Numbered from the stretch's first letter, positions 26,728 to 37,304 are shown. The stretch is DNA of 64,000 bases from Psychroflexus sediminis (GCF_900099815.1 NZ_FNCW01000007.1:62001-126000); one strand, 5' to 3'. A program made the numbers and translations. The notes: generated from the sequence alone by a model not told the origin.

Positions 26728-27488
26728 AATTCTATACGTTCGTAATTGTTAGGGATTGAAAACGGAAAACTCAAGTCTTCATCAAAAATGACAGAGCGGT
26801 ATTCCAAATCGATAACGACAACTTCCTCATCTTTTTTGGCGGTCATAATCAATTTACTCGGGAAGTTTTTCTGGCCGACAGATTGAAACCTGGAGTAATT
26901 AATATCGAGACTTTCATTTTTTACATTTCGTAAAGACTGGGATTTCAGTTCAAATTGGCGACTGTCAATAATAGCCGAGTAGGCTAAGATAGATTTTATA
27001 TTCTGAAGAAAAACATAGGCATTATCATCAAAGAGCATTTGATTCCTTTTAAGTTCATACATAGGTCTGCCGATGAGTAAATTTTGAAGGTTTTCAAAGT
27101 TAACTTCTACGCCCAGAAACTCTTCTGCCAAAGCAAAATCTCCATCGAAATACGTTCTGTTTATCTTCTCATAATACTGTAACCGATCTGGTGTGATATA
27201 AACCTTAGCCACGGGCAACAAGCCCATCACCTTAGCACTCATCCAAATGGCTTTATCCTTTTCTATCCTATACGTGATGCTGATAGATTGCGAATTGTCT
27301 TCCGAAATATAACCCGCTTTTATTCTGCCGTTGACCGTTTTAAAACCGGCTAAATTATCTTCAAACGTATTCAAAACAACTCTGGCGGATTTTGCTTTAG
27401 TAGAACCCTCGACTTTAGAGGATTTGCAACTTGAAAAAGCAATCAATAGTACTAAAACACTACTTATTTTAAAAAATCTTTTATACAT
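26724..27488 (-). CDS. DUF4292 lipoprotein
   Basis: This lipoprotein has lipobox AFSSC near residue 21. The DUF4292 body follows (TVNGRIKAGYISEDNSQSISITYRIEKDKAIWMSAKVMGLLPVAKVYITPDR). The fold resembles LolA/LolB-like lipid carriers by its half-barrel pattern, but a function has not been shown to my knowledge. I place the start at ATG 27488, which overlaps the TPR gene stop as TGATG; the frame's first codon, a TTG at 27491, is not needed. It lies between the TPR protein and the EnvC-like gene, an order conserved in Flavobacteria, so an envelope role is likely. Confidence 0.88.
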   Translation of the reverse strand: MYKRFFKISSVLVLLIAFSSCKSSKVEGSTKAKSARVVLNTFEDNLAGFKTVNGRIKAGYISEDNSQSISITYRIEKDKAIWMSAKVMGLLPVAKVYITPDRLQYYEKINRTYFDGDFALAEEFLGVEVNFENLQNLLIGRPMYELKRNQMLFDDNAYVFLQNIKSILAYSAIIDSRQFELKSQSLRNVKNESLDINYSRFQSVGQKNFPSKLIMTAKKDEEVVVIDLEYRSVIFDEDLSFPFSIPNNYERIEF

Positions 27489-28852
27489 CAATTAGATATT
27501 ATGATTAATTTCTGCTCATAAGCCTTAGCTTTATCCTGCTCTCCTAAAGCAAGATAGGATTCTTTCAAGGCCAGATACACTCTCTGCTTCAGTTCATTAT
27601 CCTCGAAAATATAATCCAAAGCATTTTCTAAAACTTCAATCGCCTCCTGATCTTTATTCAATTGCCCTAAGGCCAGGCCTTTTGCAAAGTACAAATAAGC
27701 CTGAGACGGAAAACTTTCCAAAGCCTTTTCACTTGTTGCCAGAGCGTCTTCGTATTTCTGTAATTCTATTTCCAAATCAAGTATGTTCCTAATCAACATA
27801 AAATCGTTGGGCTTATTGCGCAAAGCAGACTTGAAATTTTCCAGAGCTTTGTCTTTATCTCTGGATTTGTAAAATTGTCCCAACTCAGCTTTGCTGGACG
27901 AATTTTTTTCTGAAGACAGAGCAGTATCCAAAACGCTTACAAAGGCATCTTGGGCAGCCGGATCCTGTAAAGCTAAAGCTTTAAAGGTATTGATGACTTT
28001 CACTTTGTCTTTTTCGTCTAAAGTCAGACTTTCCACAACTTTTCTGCTGTATCTCTGTGCTTCAGGTATATTTTTACTGGCCAAAAAAGACATTGCCATT
28101 TCTACATAAAGCTCGGGATTAAGGACTGAATTCTCTTGCAAGGCTCTACCGACTTCAATGGCTTGTTGTGGTGAATTATTGAGCCTGTAAAGCTGCATGA
28201 GTAAGGTGGCAGCTCTGATATCCTCTTCTGAATTCTGAAATCTATTTTTGAAAAACTCAATGCCTTGATCTAGTAGCGAGCCTTCTTTATAAATGAGCAT
28301 TCTGTAATCATCTCGAAATTTATTAGACCCTTCAATCGCATCAAATTCATCTATAGCCATCAATGCAAGTTGATACTTATTCTGCAACAAATATATATTG
28401 GCCAGTTCCTGAAAATAAACAGGATCGAATTCAGAAATAAATTCGGCTTCATTTATCGCCTGATCATACTTTTTTTGCATGGAATAGACATAAAATAATT
28501 GCTTGTGGATGTAGATGTCATCTTGATAAGCTGAATCTGCCAGTGTCTTTTTGAGAAATTCTTCAGCCTTTTCGTAAGCTTCTAAATCGAGATGATTTTT
28601 GGCCAGTTCATAAAAAACCGCTGTATGGTCAGGTTTGAGTATAAGACACTTTTCCAGTGCTTCTATGGCTTTATCCGGATTTTCTACTGCTCGCTGAGCA
28701 ATGGCTCTAAAAAATACCTCCTGAAATTCGTCTGTGTTATTCCCAAGCTCATCCACATTGAGGTCCTTAGATAAATTGTCTTTATCCTGGGCATTACTGC
28801 TTAACACCACCGCAAGGCAGAAGAAAAAAAGAAGACGAATCGCGTGAGACAT
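27488..28852 (-). CDS. Secreted tetratricopeptide repeat protein
   Basis: This 454-residue protein has a signal peptide (to SSNAQ, about residue 22) and about ten TPR-like helical pairs across the whole length, for example AVFYELAKNHLDLEAYEKAEEFLKK and AYLYFAKGLALGQLNKDQEAIEVLENAL. No catalytic domain is present. TPR proteins of this kind act as periplasmic scaffolds. It is in a tight run with the nucleotidyltransferase upstream (5 bp) and the DUF4292 lipoprotein downstream (overlap). Confidence 0.9.
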   Translation of the reverse strand: MSHAIRLLFFFCLAVVLSSNAQDKDNLSKDLNVDELGNNTDEFQEVFFRAIAQRAVENPDKAIEALEKCLILKPDHTAVFYELAKNHLDLEAYEKAEEFLKKTLADSAYQDDIYIHKQLFYVYSMQKKYDQAINEAEFISEFDPVYFQELANIYLLQNKYQLALMAIDEFDAIEGSNKFRDDYRMLIYKEGSLLDQGIEFFKNRFQNSEEDIRAATLLMQLYRLNNSPQQAIEVGRALQENSVLNPELYVEMAMSFLASKNIPEAQRYSRKVVESLTLDEKDKVKVINTFKALALQDPAAQDAFVSVLDTALSSEKNSSSKAELGQFYKSRDKDKALENFKSALRNKPNDFMLIRNILDLEIELQKYEDALATSEKALESFPSQAYLYFAKGLALGQLNKDQEAIEVLENALDYIFEDNELKQRVYLALKESYLALGEQDKAKAYEQKLIIISN

Positions 28853-28857
28853 AGGTT

Positions 28858-29871
28858 TTATTCTAAAGTGGAATAATCTCCAAGACTTACCGAGGTGAAC
28901 TCCCCGTTAAATTTAGCAAAATTGCCTATCATGGCTTTATCTAACTTCGCATTGGTAATTTCGGAGTGCTCTTGAATCAGGGAGTTTTTGATAGTACAGT
29001 TATCGACAACCGTGCCATTTCCTATAGAAACATTTGGACCGATTTTAGCATTTTTTAAAAATACATTTTCACCGATGAAACAAGGCTCAATAATTTCAGC
29101 ATCATGAATTTTGAGTGAAGACGAGATCAGTTTTTCTTTCTGCTCTTCGTGAATAAATTTCAACATACGTGAATTGGTCTCGACAGTCACGTGTTTATTC
29201 CCGCAGTCCATCCACTCGTCCACCTGGCCAGGCTTAAAGACAGCTCCCTGTTCCCGCATCTTTTTGATACCATCGTTGATCTGGTATTCCCCGCCATGCA
29301 TGATGTTTTCTTCGATGACTTTCTCCAGCTGGGTTTTCAGCTGAGCAACGTCTTTAAAGTAATAAATCCCAATCACTGCCAGGTCAGAAACAAAGTCTTG
29401 AGGCTTTTCTACAAGCTCGGTGATGTGACCGTCTTCATTTAAATTCACCACTCCAAAAGCTTCAGGATTATCCACCTTCTTCACCCACATCACCGCATCG
29501 GCCTCTTTATCAAGTTTAAAATCAGCTTTAAACAAAGTATCGGCATAGGCAATCACTGCCGGTCCTTCCAAAGATTCCTTGGCGCACATGATCGCATGTC
29601 CCGTCCCCAAGGGTTTATCCTGGTAATAAATCGTCGATTTGGCCTTAAGTCCTTTGGCGATTTCTTTCAGTTTTTCTTCAATCTCGACTCCAAAATCTTC
29701 AGAAATAATAAAAGCGATTTCATCAATTTCTTCCTCCAGAACCTCAGCAATGCCTTCTACAAGGCGCTGAACGATAGGCTTTCCAGCAATAGGAATAAGG
29801 GGTTTGGGTATGGTAAGTGTATGGGGTCTTAGTCTTGAGCCTCTTCCGGCCATGGGAACTATAATTTTCAT
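28858..29871 (-). CDS. Sugar-phosphate nucleotidyltransferase with hexapeptide tail
   Basis: This NDP-sugar pyrophosphorylase-type enzyme has the nucleotide-binding signature PMAGRGSRLRPHT near the start and PKPLIPIAGKP at about 23-33. Catalytic-region motifs QDKPLGTGHAI and YADTLF follow. The C-terminal 100 residues carry left-handed beta-helix hexapeptides (IGENVFLKNAKIGPNVSIGNGTVV). The best general match is glucose-1-phosphate nucleotidyltransferase; the exact base and sugar cannot be fixed by reading. It is in an operon with a polysaccharide flippase, so surface glycan synthesis is likely. Confidence 0.93.
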   Translation of the reverse strand: MKIIVPMAGRGSRLRPHTLTIPKPLIPIAGKPIVQRLVEGIAEVLEEEIDEIAFIISEDFGVEIEEKLKEIAKGLKAKSTIYYQDKPLGTGHAIMCAKESLEGPAVIAYADTLFKADFKLDKEADAVMWVKKVDNPEAFGVVNLNEDGHITELVEKPQDFVSDLAVIGIYYFKDVAQLKTQLEKVIEENIMHGGEYQINDGIKKMREQGAVFKPGQVDEWMDCGNKHVTVETNSRMLKFIHEEQKEKLISSSLKIHDAEIIEPCFIGENVFLKNAKIGPNVSIGNGTVVDNCTIKNSLIQEHSEITNAKLDKAMIGNFAKFNGEFTSVSLGDYSTLE

Positions 29872-29901
29872 ATTCTGTAATTTACAAATCGTTTATTTTC
29901 T

Positions 29902-30531
29902 TTATCTTAAATATCCTTGTTTTCTTAAATCTTTGTAATGACTTTCGATATCCTCTGGTATATCACCCGTTATCATCCAGTTCACGTCAAATCCATTAAA
30001 AATCGCAGTTTTCATCAGGTAATGATTTTGACCTATCAAACGCCCTAATTTTCGCATCGGGTCTTCCAATTCAATATGGTAATCTTTATGTAGCTTATGA
30101 GCAAGCAAAATAATCTTAAAGGCTCTTGCTATAATGGCCACAAGAAGTTTTCTCCCTTTTTGCATGCTGAAACTTTGAATTCTATAATTGTTTCTATTCA
30201 AAACTTCTGTAAGCAATAAAACATTTAAACTTACCTCCCCAAATTTATCTTTAGTCACTTTCACATACTCGGTGATGTCTCCACTCAAAAACCGAATGTC
30301 CATATTGAGATAGCCCAAAGAATAAAACCCTTCACTAAATTCCTTTACGCGTTCTTTGATTTGCTCTTCCATCTCTGTCCGTTTTTCATCGACACTTTGG
30401 GCACTTACCAATTCAAACTCCAGGCGTTTTGCTAAAATGAGGTCTTTTTTGAGCAAACGGATCAACAATTTATCCTTTTCCTTATCCGGTAAATGACTGA
30501 TAGCTTCTTTGAGTTCTTTGCTAAATTTCAT
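29902..30531 (-). CDS. Conserved flavobacterial hypothetical protein, 209 aa
   Basis: I recognise no named domain. The protein is soluble, mostly helical and basic at the N-terminus (MKFSKELKEAISHLPDKEKDKLLIRLLKKD). A central part, YSLGYLNMDIRFLSGDITEYVKVTKDKFGEVSLNVLLLTEVLN, leads to a helix-rich end. It lies between dut and the nucleotidyltransferase in a co-directional run and is probably part of the same transcript. No signal peptide or membrane segment is seen. Confidence 0.8.
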   Translation of the reverse strand: MKFSKELKEAISHLPDKEKDKLLIRLLKKDLILAKRLEFELVSAQSVDEKRTEMEEQIKERVKEFSEGFYSLGYLNMDIRFLSGDITEYVKVTKDKFGEVSLNVLLLTEVLNRNNYRIQSFSMQKGRKLLVAIIARAFKIILLAHKLHKDYHIELEDPMRKLGRLIGQNHYLMKTAIFNGFDVNWMITGDIPEDIESHYKDLRKQGYLR

Positions 30532-30564
30532 ATCTCAATTTTGACTAAAGTAATTTCGAATCCA

Positions 30565-30999
30565 TTAGTTTTTCCCTGTACTTCCAAATCCGCCTCCGCC
30601 TCTATCGGTTTCGGACAGGATTTCGACTTCATTAAAATCGGCTTGTTCGTGTTTTGCAAATATCAACTGAGCAATACGATCACCTGGATTTATAGTGAAG
30701 GTGTCTTTGGATAAATTGATAAGAATCACGCCCACTTCGCCCCTGTAATCGGCATCGATGGTTCCAGGCGAGTTAAGTACTGTAATTCCTTTTTTGAGGG
30801 CCAGACCACTTCGTGGCCTTACCTGAGCTTCTACACCGACAGGAAGTTCCAAAAACAAACCTGTTTTGACCAGGCAACGCTCCAGACTTTCCAGATGTAT
30901 AGGTTCATCGATATGTGCTTTGAGGTCTACGCCAGCAGACAGTGAGGTTTCATACTGAGGCAAATCGAATCCCGAACGGTTAATGATATTTACTTTCAT
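30565..30999 (-). CDS. dut: dUTP diphosphatase
   Basis: Dut hydrolyses dUTP to dUMP, keeping uracil out of DNA and feeding thymidylate synthesis. All five trimeric dUTPase motifs are visible: [39 protein letters not shown] and [10 protein letters not shown]. The length of 144 residues is normal. It sits in an envelope-biogenesis operon between the flippase and the hypothetical gene, an arrangement known from other Flavobacteria. Confidence 0.97.
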   Translation of the reverse strand: MKVNIINRSGFDLPQYETSLSAGVDLKAHIDEPIHLESLERCLVKTGLFLELPVGVEAQVRPRSGLALKKGITVLNSPGTIDADYRGEVGVILINLSKDTFTINPGDRIAQLIFAKHEQADFNEVEILSETDRGGGGFGSTGKN

Positions 31000-31012
31000 G
31001 GGTTTATTTCGT

Positions 31013-32467
31013 TTATGATTTCAGCAGGCTTTTGATTTCTTTATGTTCGTTGGCATACATCCAACTTGTCAACATCAAAATACTTAGAATGCCGAATATA
31101 TAGTTTTCTGCAAAATAATAAAATGTTATGCTACCCAATACCGTTGATACTAATAGATATAACATAAGTTTATTGGCCTGAAACGGAATAGGATAATACT
31201 TTTTACTTAGAATATAAGACAAAGTCATCATCGTGAAATATGCCAAAAGGGTTGCTATGGCAGAACCATAATAGCCTATAATTGGAATTAAAATAAAGTT
31301 CACCGCTAAAGTAATAATGGCACCCACAACAGAAATATAGGCTCCAAACCTTGTTCTATCTGTTATTTTATACCATACTGACAGGTTATGATATATCCCT
31401 AAGCACAAGTTGGCTAAAAGAATAATAGGAACAATATCTAAAGCCTCATAATATGCATCGTCCCTTACAAGTAATAATTTTAAAGGTTCTATAAAGGTGA
31501 TGACTCCTAAAAAGATCAAGCTTCCTGTAATTACAAAATATTTAGTAATCAAAGCATAAGCCTTTTGCGGGTTTTTGGTTTTGGCGTGACTAAAAAAGAA
31601 AGGTTCTATCCCCAATCGAAAAGCAGTGGCAAATAAGGTCATAAAAACAGCCAGCTTATAACAAGCCGAATACACACCAATTTGAGCTTCGGCGATATCT
31701 GACGGCAAAAGGTATTTCAGCAAAATTCTATCAAAAACCTCGTTGATAGAAAAAGCCACACCCGCAATAAGTACGGGAATTCCATATCTCATCATTTTTT
31801 TCCAAAGCGGGACATTGAACGTAAATTTCAACTTAAAATAAAACGGTAATAACAACACCAGAGTTGCTGCACTAGCCACAATGTTGGCAATAAATACATA
31901 GTTGATTTGGAAGTTTGGAACATAAATTTCTTTTAAAACACCGGAACCAGACTGCCATTCTACAAGCCAGGCCAGGAAAAAGAAATTCAGTAAAACATTG
32001 ATGAAAACATTGATGAATTTAATAATAGCATATTTTTTAGGCTTACCAAGCGCACGCAGGTATGCGAATGGTATAATCACAAAAGCATCCAGAGCTAAAA
32101 TCCAAATCATCAGTTTGATGTATTCTACAGGAATCTGAACCCATACTGAAATTTGATTTTGAAATCCAATTCCAAGACCGAGAAAAACCAATGTAGAAAT
32201 GACTATTGACCATGCCGAAGTGGACATGACCTGGTTTTTTGATTCTTTAATGTTGAAGAATCTGAAAAACGCAGTCTCCATACCATAGGACAACACCACA
32301 TTGAACAGCACGAAATAGGCAAAAATCACAGAGATTTCGCCATAAATGGATTCATCAGAAAGATATTCAGTATGAATAGGCACCAGTAAGAAACTCATCA
32401 TTCTAGGTAAAACCGTCGCTAATCCATAAATGAAGGTTTGTTGAAAAAGCTTTTTGTAGATATTCAC
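31013..32467 (-). CDS. Polysaccharide flippase (Wzx-like, MOP superfamily)
   Basis: This 484-residue inner-membrane protein has about 12-14 hydrophobic segments over its whole length. The N-terminus ([33 protein letters not shown]) is the polysaccharide-synthesis flippase signature. It probably moves a lipid-linked glycan across the membrane. The start codon is GTG at 32467. It heads a co-directional run (dut, hypothetical, nucleotidyltransferase, TPR, DUF4292, EnvC-like), with 14 bp to dut. No glycosyltransferase genes are beside it. Confidence 0.92.
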   Translation of the reverse strand: MNIYKKLFQQTFIYGLATVLPRMMSFLLVPIHTEYLSDESIYGEISVIFAYFVLFNVVLSYGMETAFFRFFNIKESKNQVMSTSAWSIVISTLVFLGLGIGFQNQISVWVQIPVEYIKLMIWILALDAFVIIPFAYLRALGKPKKYAIIKFINVFINVLLNFFFLAWLVEWQSGSGVLKEIYVPNFQINYVFIANIVASAATLVLLLPFYFKLKFTFNVPLWKKMMRYGIPVLIAGVAFSINEVFDRILLKYLLPSDIAEAQIGVYSACYKLAVFMTLFATAFRLGIEPFFFSHAKTKNPQKAYALITKYFVITGSLIFLGVITFIEPLKLLLVRDDAYYEALDIVPIILLANLCLGIYHNLSVWYKITDRTRFGAYISVVGAIITLAVNFILIPIIGYYGSAIATLLAYFTMMTLSYILSKKYYPIPFQANKLMLYLLVSTVLGSITFYYFAENYIFGILSILMLTSWMYANEHKEIKSLLKS

Positions 32468-32618
32468 TGGCTAAAATTGATTTTTCAAATGTAGCAAAAT
32501 ATGAAGTATAAACGCGAGATCGTCTTGCTTCCAACTTAGGGAATAACATGGAGATCCTGCTTAAATAATTAAGATCACAACTCTAAGCTAAGAAAGATGC
32601 ATGTTATCAAAGTGAATT

Positions 32619-32804
32619 CTAGCGACTCCCATTCCCGTTATACTGTATATCGGTCACTTCCAATTTCAACCAGGTCCAGTCCCCCTGCTCGAGTTTCCAG
32701 GTGGAGGTCATTTTGGAGGGGACTTTCAGACCATCGAAGGTCTTATAGTCAAAAATCTTGATCCCCCATCTGTGCCTTTTTGCTTCTGTCTTATTGAATT
32801 CAGG
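32619..32804 (-). pseudogene. 3' remnant of a DUF6544 (formerly DUF6920)-like gene
   Basis: The minus strand holds 61 open codons ending in TAG, with no start codon in a sensible place and an in-frame TAA just upstream. The translation contains WGIKIFDYKTFDGLKVPSKM, then TSTWKLEQGDWTWLKLEVTDIQYN. This matches my memory of the conserved C-terminal end of DUF6544 proteins (DYR-FDG-RVPT, TW-L--GD, VTD-(I/V)-YN). The rest of the gene is gone. It lies in the 476-bp gap between the flippase and the DUF5689 lipoprotein. Outside the remnant I see nothing coding in this gap. Confidence 0.6.
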
Positions 32805-32943
32805 TTAGCTCTCATTTCAATTGGAGTTGATATCAACCAGGCCAGCTAGATCCGAACATCCGCATCAAGTTAAGAAAGAGCGTGAAGAAATGTATCTATG
32901 AGCACACAAGCTAACGGAGGCAAATTCAGAATAAAAAAAAATT

Positions 32944-34380
32944 TTACTCCACATGAATTGCGATATCATCTAATTCATAAACCCCGTTAAACTCGCCGTC
33001 TTCGGTTTCTTTGCCCGTGTATCTGAAAGCGATGTGACCATTCCCGTCAAAACAGGACATATCCACAAGGCCGGAGCTTACCCAGTCTCCAAAAAACTGC
33101 TCGTCTGAAACGATAAATGCATCCTGAACATTACCCCACTCTGCACTGGAGATGCCTTCTTCGGTTCCATCCCAATTCACAGAATAGAGGACCTCCATAA
33201 AACTGGCATCCGCAAAACTGTTGGAGGTTTTGAATTCCAAGGTGATTTTGGAGTTGGTTTCGACAGGAATTTCAGGAGTGATTAACCAGGAAATCGTATG
33301 GGCATCCCCGGAATTTTCAGACCTTACTCTTGCAGAAATGCCCAGTGAAGGGTTACTGCTGTCACTTCGTGAAGAATAAGCTTCCCAGGCTTCAGTTCCG
33401 GCCTCGATATAATTGGTCCAGCCAGGAATAGCGATGGGTCTGTTGGTTCTTTGATCTTCAAAGTCCACAGCGATGAACGGGCTGGACGCCGGAGAGGCCG
33501 CTAAGCCACAGGAAAACACGAGCGGATCGCATCTTTCCCCGGTCATATCCACAGCTTCCGGCGAGTTGATATAAAACGTAAAAAAATCTCCACGGAAATC
33601 CCGTGTTAAAACCCCCTGCACAGAACCAGAGCCCGAGGGCAGACTCAGGGTCTTAAAATCGGCAAAGGTACTGGTGCTAAAAATCAGTTTATAAGCACTT
33701 GCGCAGCTTTCTAAAATGCGCTCCCCGTCAAAACTATCTTCGGTTCCAGCCGCATAAGTAGCTGATGAATTTTCTGAAAAATAAATTTTTGAAAATTGGA
33801 CATCCATAAGTTCTACATAGGTATTCACCTCTGAAAAGGATAAGTCTGAAAGCTGTCTTTGCAGGGGGATGATTTCTGCCACGATTGTATCTCTTAGGAT
33901 CACCTCTTCGACCAGGGCTTCCGGAATTCTTCCAATATCGATGCCATTCACAATGCCCAGTCTTGGTTCGCTGCCCTCCCGTTTACCTACCGAAAGCCCT
34001 TCCAGCCTGATATACACCTTTCTTCCAAAATCATATTTGGTAAAAAGCGGATTCTTATCCACCTGAACCCCTATGCCGTAGGTTGGATTTTCCGGTTTAT
34101 CCTGGACGATGAGTTCCCTGAAGAAATTGCCGGATTCATCGCTTGAAATCACATAGGCTTCCACATAATCCTGAGTATCTTCAAAAGTGTAAGGCCCGTT
34201 ATCATTCTGTGCCAAAATGCCTTTTAACACAGAAAGACTCACTTTATTTCCTTCTATTTCAGGTGGCGTCTGCTCAAACTCGGGGGCGCTAAAATCATCA
34301 TCTTCCACACACGAGCTGAAGGCTAAAAGCATCCCTAAACCGAGGAAGAAGAAGGCCGGGTGTTGATTTAAAATGTACAT
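32944..34380 (-). CDS. DUF5689 surface lipoprotein
   Basis: This is a lipoprotein with lipobox AFSSC near residue 24 after the start MYILNQHPAFFFLGLGMLL. I place the start at 34380, 19 bp after the receptor gene; the frame is open into that gene but lacks a start of its own quality. The DUF5689 domain covers about residues 40-260 (VSLSVLKGILAQN, YVISSDESGNFF, YGIGVQVDKNPLF). A C-terminal jelly-roll or choice-of-anchor-like domain follows (about 300-478; WTNYIEAGTEAWEAYSSRS, ELDDIAIHVE). It lies downstream of a TonB receptor and very probably forms its surface partner. Confidence 0.88.
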   Translation of the reverse strand: MYILNQHPAFFFLGLGMLLAFSSCVEDDDFSAPEFEQTPPEIEGNKVSLSVLKGILAQNDNGPYTFEDTQDYVEAYVISSDESGNFFRELIVQDKPENPTYGIGVQVDKNPLFTKYDFGRKVYIRLEGLSVGKREGSEPRLGIVNGIDIGRIPEALVEEVILRDTIVAEIIPLQRQLSDLSFSEVNTYVELMDVQFSKIYFSENSSATYAAGTEDSFDGERILESCASAYKLIFSTSTFADFKTLSLPSGSGSVQGVLTRDFRGDFFTFYINSPEAVDMTGERCDPLVFSCGLAASPASSPFIAVDFEDQRTNRPIAIPGWTNYIEAGTEAWEAYSSRSDSSNPSLGISARVRSENSGDAHTISWLITPEIPVETNSKITLEFKTSNSFADASFMEVLYSVNWDGTEEGISSAEWGNVQDAFIVSDEQFFGDWVSSGLVDMSCFDGNGHIAFRYTGKETEDGEFNGVYELDDIAIHVE

Positions 34381-34399
34381 CGCTTTAGTTTTAAGTTTT

Positions 34400-37273
34400 T
34401 TAAAATCGTATATAAGCACTCAAATAATAGGTCGTTCCAAAGCCGAAGAAATAGCGGTTACCGAATAATGCTCCGTTTTCCCTGCTGAGGTCTTCGCCTC
34501 GACTTCTAAAATTGCTGGTTCTGGATTGCTCAAAGCCTCCGGTTTTATACGCCTGATCGAGTATATTATTGATGACTCCGAAAAATCCAATATAATACTG
34601 GTCGACTCTCCAGGACTTCCCGGCAATGACGTTGACAAGCCTATACGCCTCAAACCGTTCTTGTTTTAAAATTTCGCCTGCCAGCTCTTCATCGTAGTCG
34701 TTATAGATAATCCCGTCGGTATCCAGGGCAAAATTATCTGATCTTAACAAGGCCCCTGGACTTATAAAAGCGTGAGAAAAGTGATTGAGGGTCACGCCAA
34801 GATTCCAGTAGCTGGGATCTCTGTATTCAAATCCTACTTGAAACACACGCTCTGGTCCTCCCGGAACTCTCAGGCCTTTCATGTCTGTTTTTCCGTCCCC
34901 AAACCTCAGCTGCATATCCGGAAAGTTTTGACTGGTCAAATAAAGCTCTGGATTGGAAGTATAGACATACTGCCCGAATGAACCCGCCGTTTTGAGTTTT
35001 AAAGTTGGTAAAACCTGGGCTTCCACACCAAACTCAAGCCCGTAATGCAACCTGTCCATCCCCGTCATCACTTCCTGTACAAAGGCATTGTTTTGATTAT
35101 TGGCCGAGGGCAGGCCTGTCAGCTCCTCCGTATAATAAAAGCCTACACTGGTTTCATCCTGAAAGCTGGCGTAAAAGCCCGTAAGACGGGCGCTTAAAAC
35201 GGGGGACTTATAGATATAACTAAGATCTGCTGACTGGATTTTCACTTCTGAAATACCGTCCACCGTATCCCCGTTTTGCCTGGCATTGCTATAAGAATTT
35301 CGGAGGTTTGGTGCGTTCTGGAAATAGGCTGCATTTAAGGTGAATATATGACGCCCGGACCATCTGTATGTCGATCCTGCCTTAAGCGCATAGGTGGTAA
35401 AATCCAGTTTTTCTCCAGGCCCAAAAGACCTGTCCCCCGGGAAAAATCCATTCTCATAAAGTCCTGTGCGCTGGTAGCTTGTTTTCCCAAAACTCAGACC
35501 CGTATAAACGTCAAGTCTTCTAAATTGAAACTGTACCTGAGCAAAGGCATCCATGACTTCAGCATGGATTTTGTAATTGTATTTATAGCGGTCTCCCACC
35601 TGCACCTTCCGGTTGGGAGTTCTTAAGTTGGATTGGGCCAAATCTGACCCCAAACCTGAGAGTAAATCTGTTTCCTCCGCAAAGAAGTCGACATCAAGAA
35701 AGCGTTCTCCACCAAGAAGATCTTCCATCTGGGCAAAGTTTTCGCTTTCCAGACTTCTGTAGTTGAGTCGGGTATTGATGGTGATATTGTCTTTTACTTT
35801 ATAATCTAAAATCGAGTTAGCCAAAAACATTTTATCCTCTACCCTATCAGACTGAAGCGCATAGGTAGAATTCCCACCTCTGGACTGATTTAAGTAGTTG
35901 GCAAAATAAAGTTCCGTCCAGGGGAACTGCCCGTCCGCCTGAAATTCTCTTTGAGCCAGATAGGCACTTTGATAATCGAAGGGTGAAGGATTTGGGTTTC
36001 TCAAATAATAACTCGGCAAGTTTTGATAATAAATGGGTGACGGATTTCGGGCGCCTCCCAGGAAAACCTGTTCCCCGGTAGCCGGGTCTTCAAAAAGCCG
36101 TGTTCCTCCATTATCGATTCTGGTTGTGGAAGAGAAGCCAAACTGGTAACCGATATTGGTATTGAGCGTAAGCCTGTCGCTTATATCCCAGTAATGGTTC
36201 AGCATCAAAACAGGTTCCTCGGTTTTTCGGATTCTGGAATTCCTTTGAACGCCGTTCAACAGCCCCCAGTTCGGGTTGTATTCAATGCCTTTTAAATCCA
36301 CGACCTCCTGAGTGACCGGGGTACCCATCCCTCGTCGGTTGGGCGCATAAAACCCGGTAAAGTTTAAACTGTGTTTATCGGTGATGCGTTTTTCTACGGA
36401 AAGTGCTATGGAATTGGCATCGTACAGGGTTCCTTCTCTAAAGCCTTCTTCGCCAAACCGCCTGGATAACAGCAACGAATACGACCACCCGCCATTCATC
36501 AGGCCAGTATTATAACTTGCCATGACCCTGCCCTGGTAGCTCCTGTTGGAACTCGCATAGGACACACGGCCGCCTTTTCGCATTTTGGAAGCTCTCATGA
36601 TAATGTTGGACACCCCGGCTACATCTCCTATGGTATAATCGCTTGCGGATGTACTCATCGAAAACACCCGATTCCTCTGCACGTCGTTAAGTCCTCCCCA
36701 GTTGGCCCAGTTGGGTCTTCCGGTGAATTGTTTGTTCATTTCAATACCATTGATCAGGAGTTTCCCGCTGGCATTATCCAGACCTCGCGGGTTAAAAAAG
36801 GCGGCGCTGAAATCGAAAGCGGCCGCCCGTAAATACGTATCCTGAGATGCCGCCAGAAGACCTGAAATATTGAAAGAAGAGGCATCTTCTCCGTCGAGTT
36901 CATCTTCAGACAAAGAAATGGTTCCTATTTGCCGGTTGACTTCACTGATATCGACTTCCAGAAACAACTCGCCAAGATTGAGTATTTGTCCCTGTTCAAT
37001 AATCACCGGATACCGCTTTGACTCGTAATTGTTTCGCTGGACTCCTAAAATTTGTTCTCCCAAGGGCAATTCCTGGTTGACAAAGGAAAATTTACCCTGC
37101 GCATCGGTAAGGACTTCAATCCCGGTTCCTCCTATAGAAATCCGGGTTCCCGGAAGTGGCTCTTCGGTATCTATATCTAAGATGATCCCAACAATATCTG
37201 TGGTTTGAGCATAAAACTCAAAGCTAATTAGCATCGACACTAATATCACAAATATTTGCCCAAACCTTATCAT
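34400..37273 (-). CDS. TonB-dependent receptor with CarboxypepD_reg domain (partner of DUF5689)
   Basis: This 957-residue outer-membrane receptor has a signal peptide (to FYAQ, about residue 23), a carboxypeptidase regulatory-like beta-sandwich (24-110; VGIILDIDTEEPLPGTRISIGG) and a plug domain (about 135-230; FNPRGLDNASGKLLINGIEMNK). A long beta-barrel follows, ending in a C-terminal aromatic residue (YYLSAYIRF). It is co-transcribed with the DUF5689 lipoprotein 19 bp downstream and divergent from a lipoprotein nuclease. The group suggests uptake of products from nucleic acids or other phosphodiesters, which is inference. Confidence 0.93.
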   Translation of the reverse strand: MIRFGQIFVILVSMLISFEFYAQTTDIVGIILDIDTEEPLPGTRISIGGTGIEVLTDAQGKFSFVNQELPLGEQILGVQRNNYESKRYPVIIEQGQILNLGELFLEVDISEVNRQIGTISLSEDELDGEDASSFNISGLLAASQDTYLRAAAFDFSAAFFNPRGLDNASGKLLINGIEMNKQFTGRPNWANWGGLNDVQRNRVFSMSTSASDYTIGDVAGVSNIIMRASKMRKGGRVSYASSNRSYQGRVMASYNTGLMNGGWSYSLLLSRRFGEEGFREGTLYDANSIALSVEKRITDKHSLNFTGFYAPNRRGMGTPVTQEVVDLKGIEYNPNWGLLNGVQRNSRIRKTEEPVLMLNHYWDISDRLTLNTNIGYQFGFSSTTRIDNGGTRLFEDPATGEQVFLGGARNPSPIYYQNLPSYYLRNPNPSPFDYQSAYLAQREFQADGQFPWTELYFANYLNQSRGGNSTYALQSDRVEDKMFLANSILDYKVKDNITINTRLNYRSLESENFAQMEDLLGGERFLDVDFFAEETDLLSGLGSDLAQSNLRTPNRKVQVGDRYKYNYKIHAEVMDAFAQVQFQFRRLDVYTGLSFGKTSYQRTGLYENGFFPGDRSFGPGEKLDFTTYALKAGSTYRWSGRHIFTLNAAYFQNAPNLRNSYSNARQNGDTVDGISEVKIQSADLSYIYKSPVLSARLTGFYASFQDETSVGFYYTEELTGLPSANNQNNAFVQEVMTGMDRLHYGLEFGVEAQVLPTLKLKTAGSFGQYVYTSNPELYLTSQNFPDMQLRFGDGKTDMKGLRVPGGPERVFQVGFEYRDPSYWNLGVTLNHFSHAFISPGALLRSDNFALDTDGIIYNDYDEELAGEILKQERFEAYRLVNVIAGKSWRVDQYYIGFFGVINNILDQAYKTGGFEQSRTSNFRSRGEDLSRENGALFGNRYFFGFGTTYYLSAYIRF

Positions 37274-37304
37274 ATCACCCTGATTATCAAATGCTTGAAT
37301 ACTA

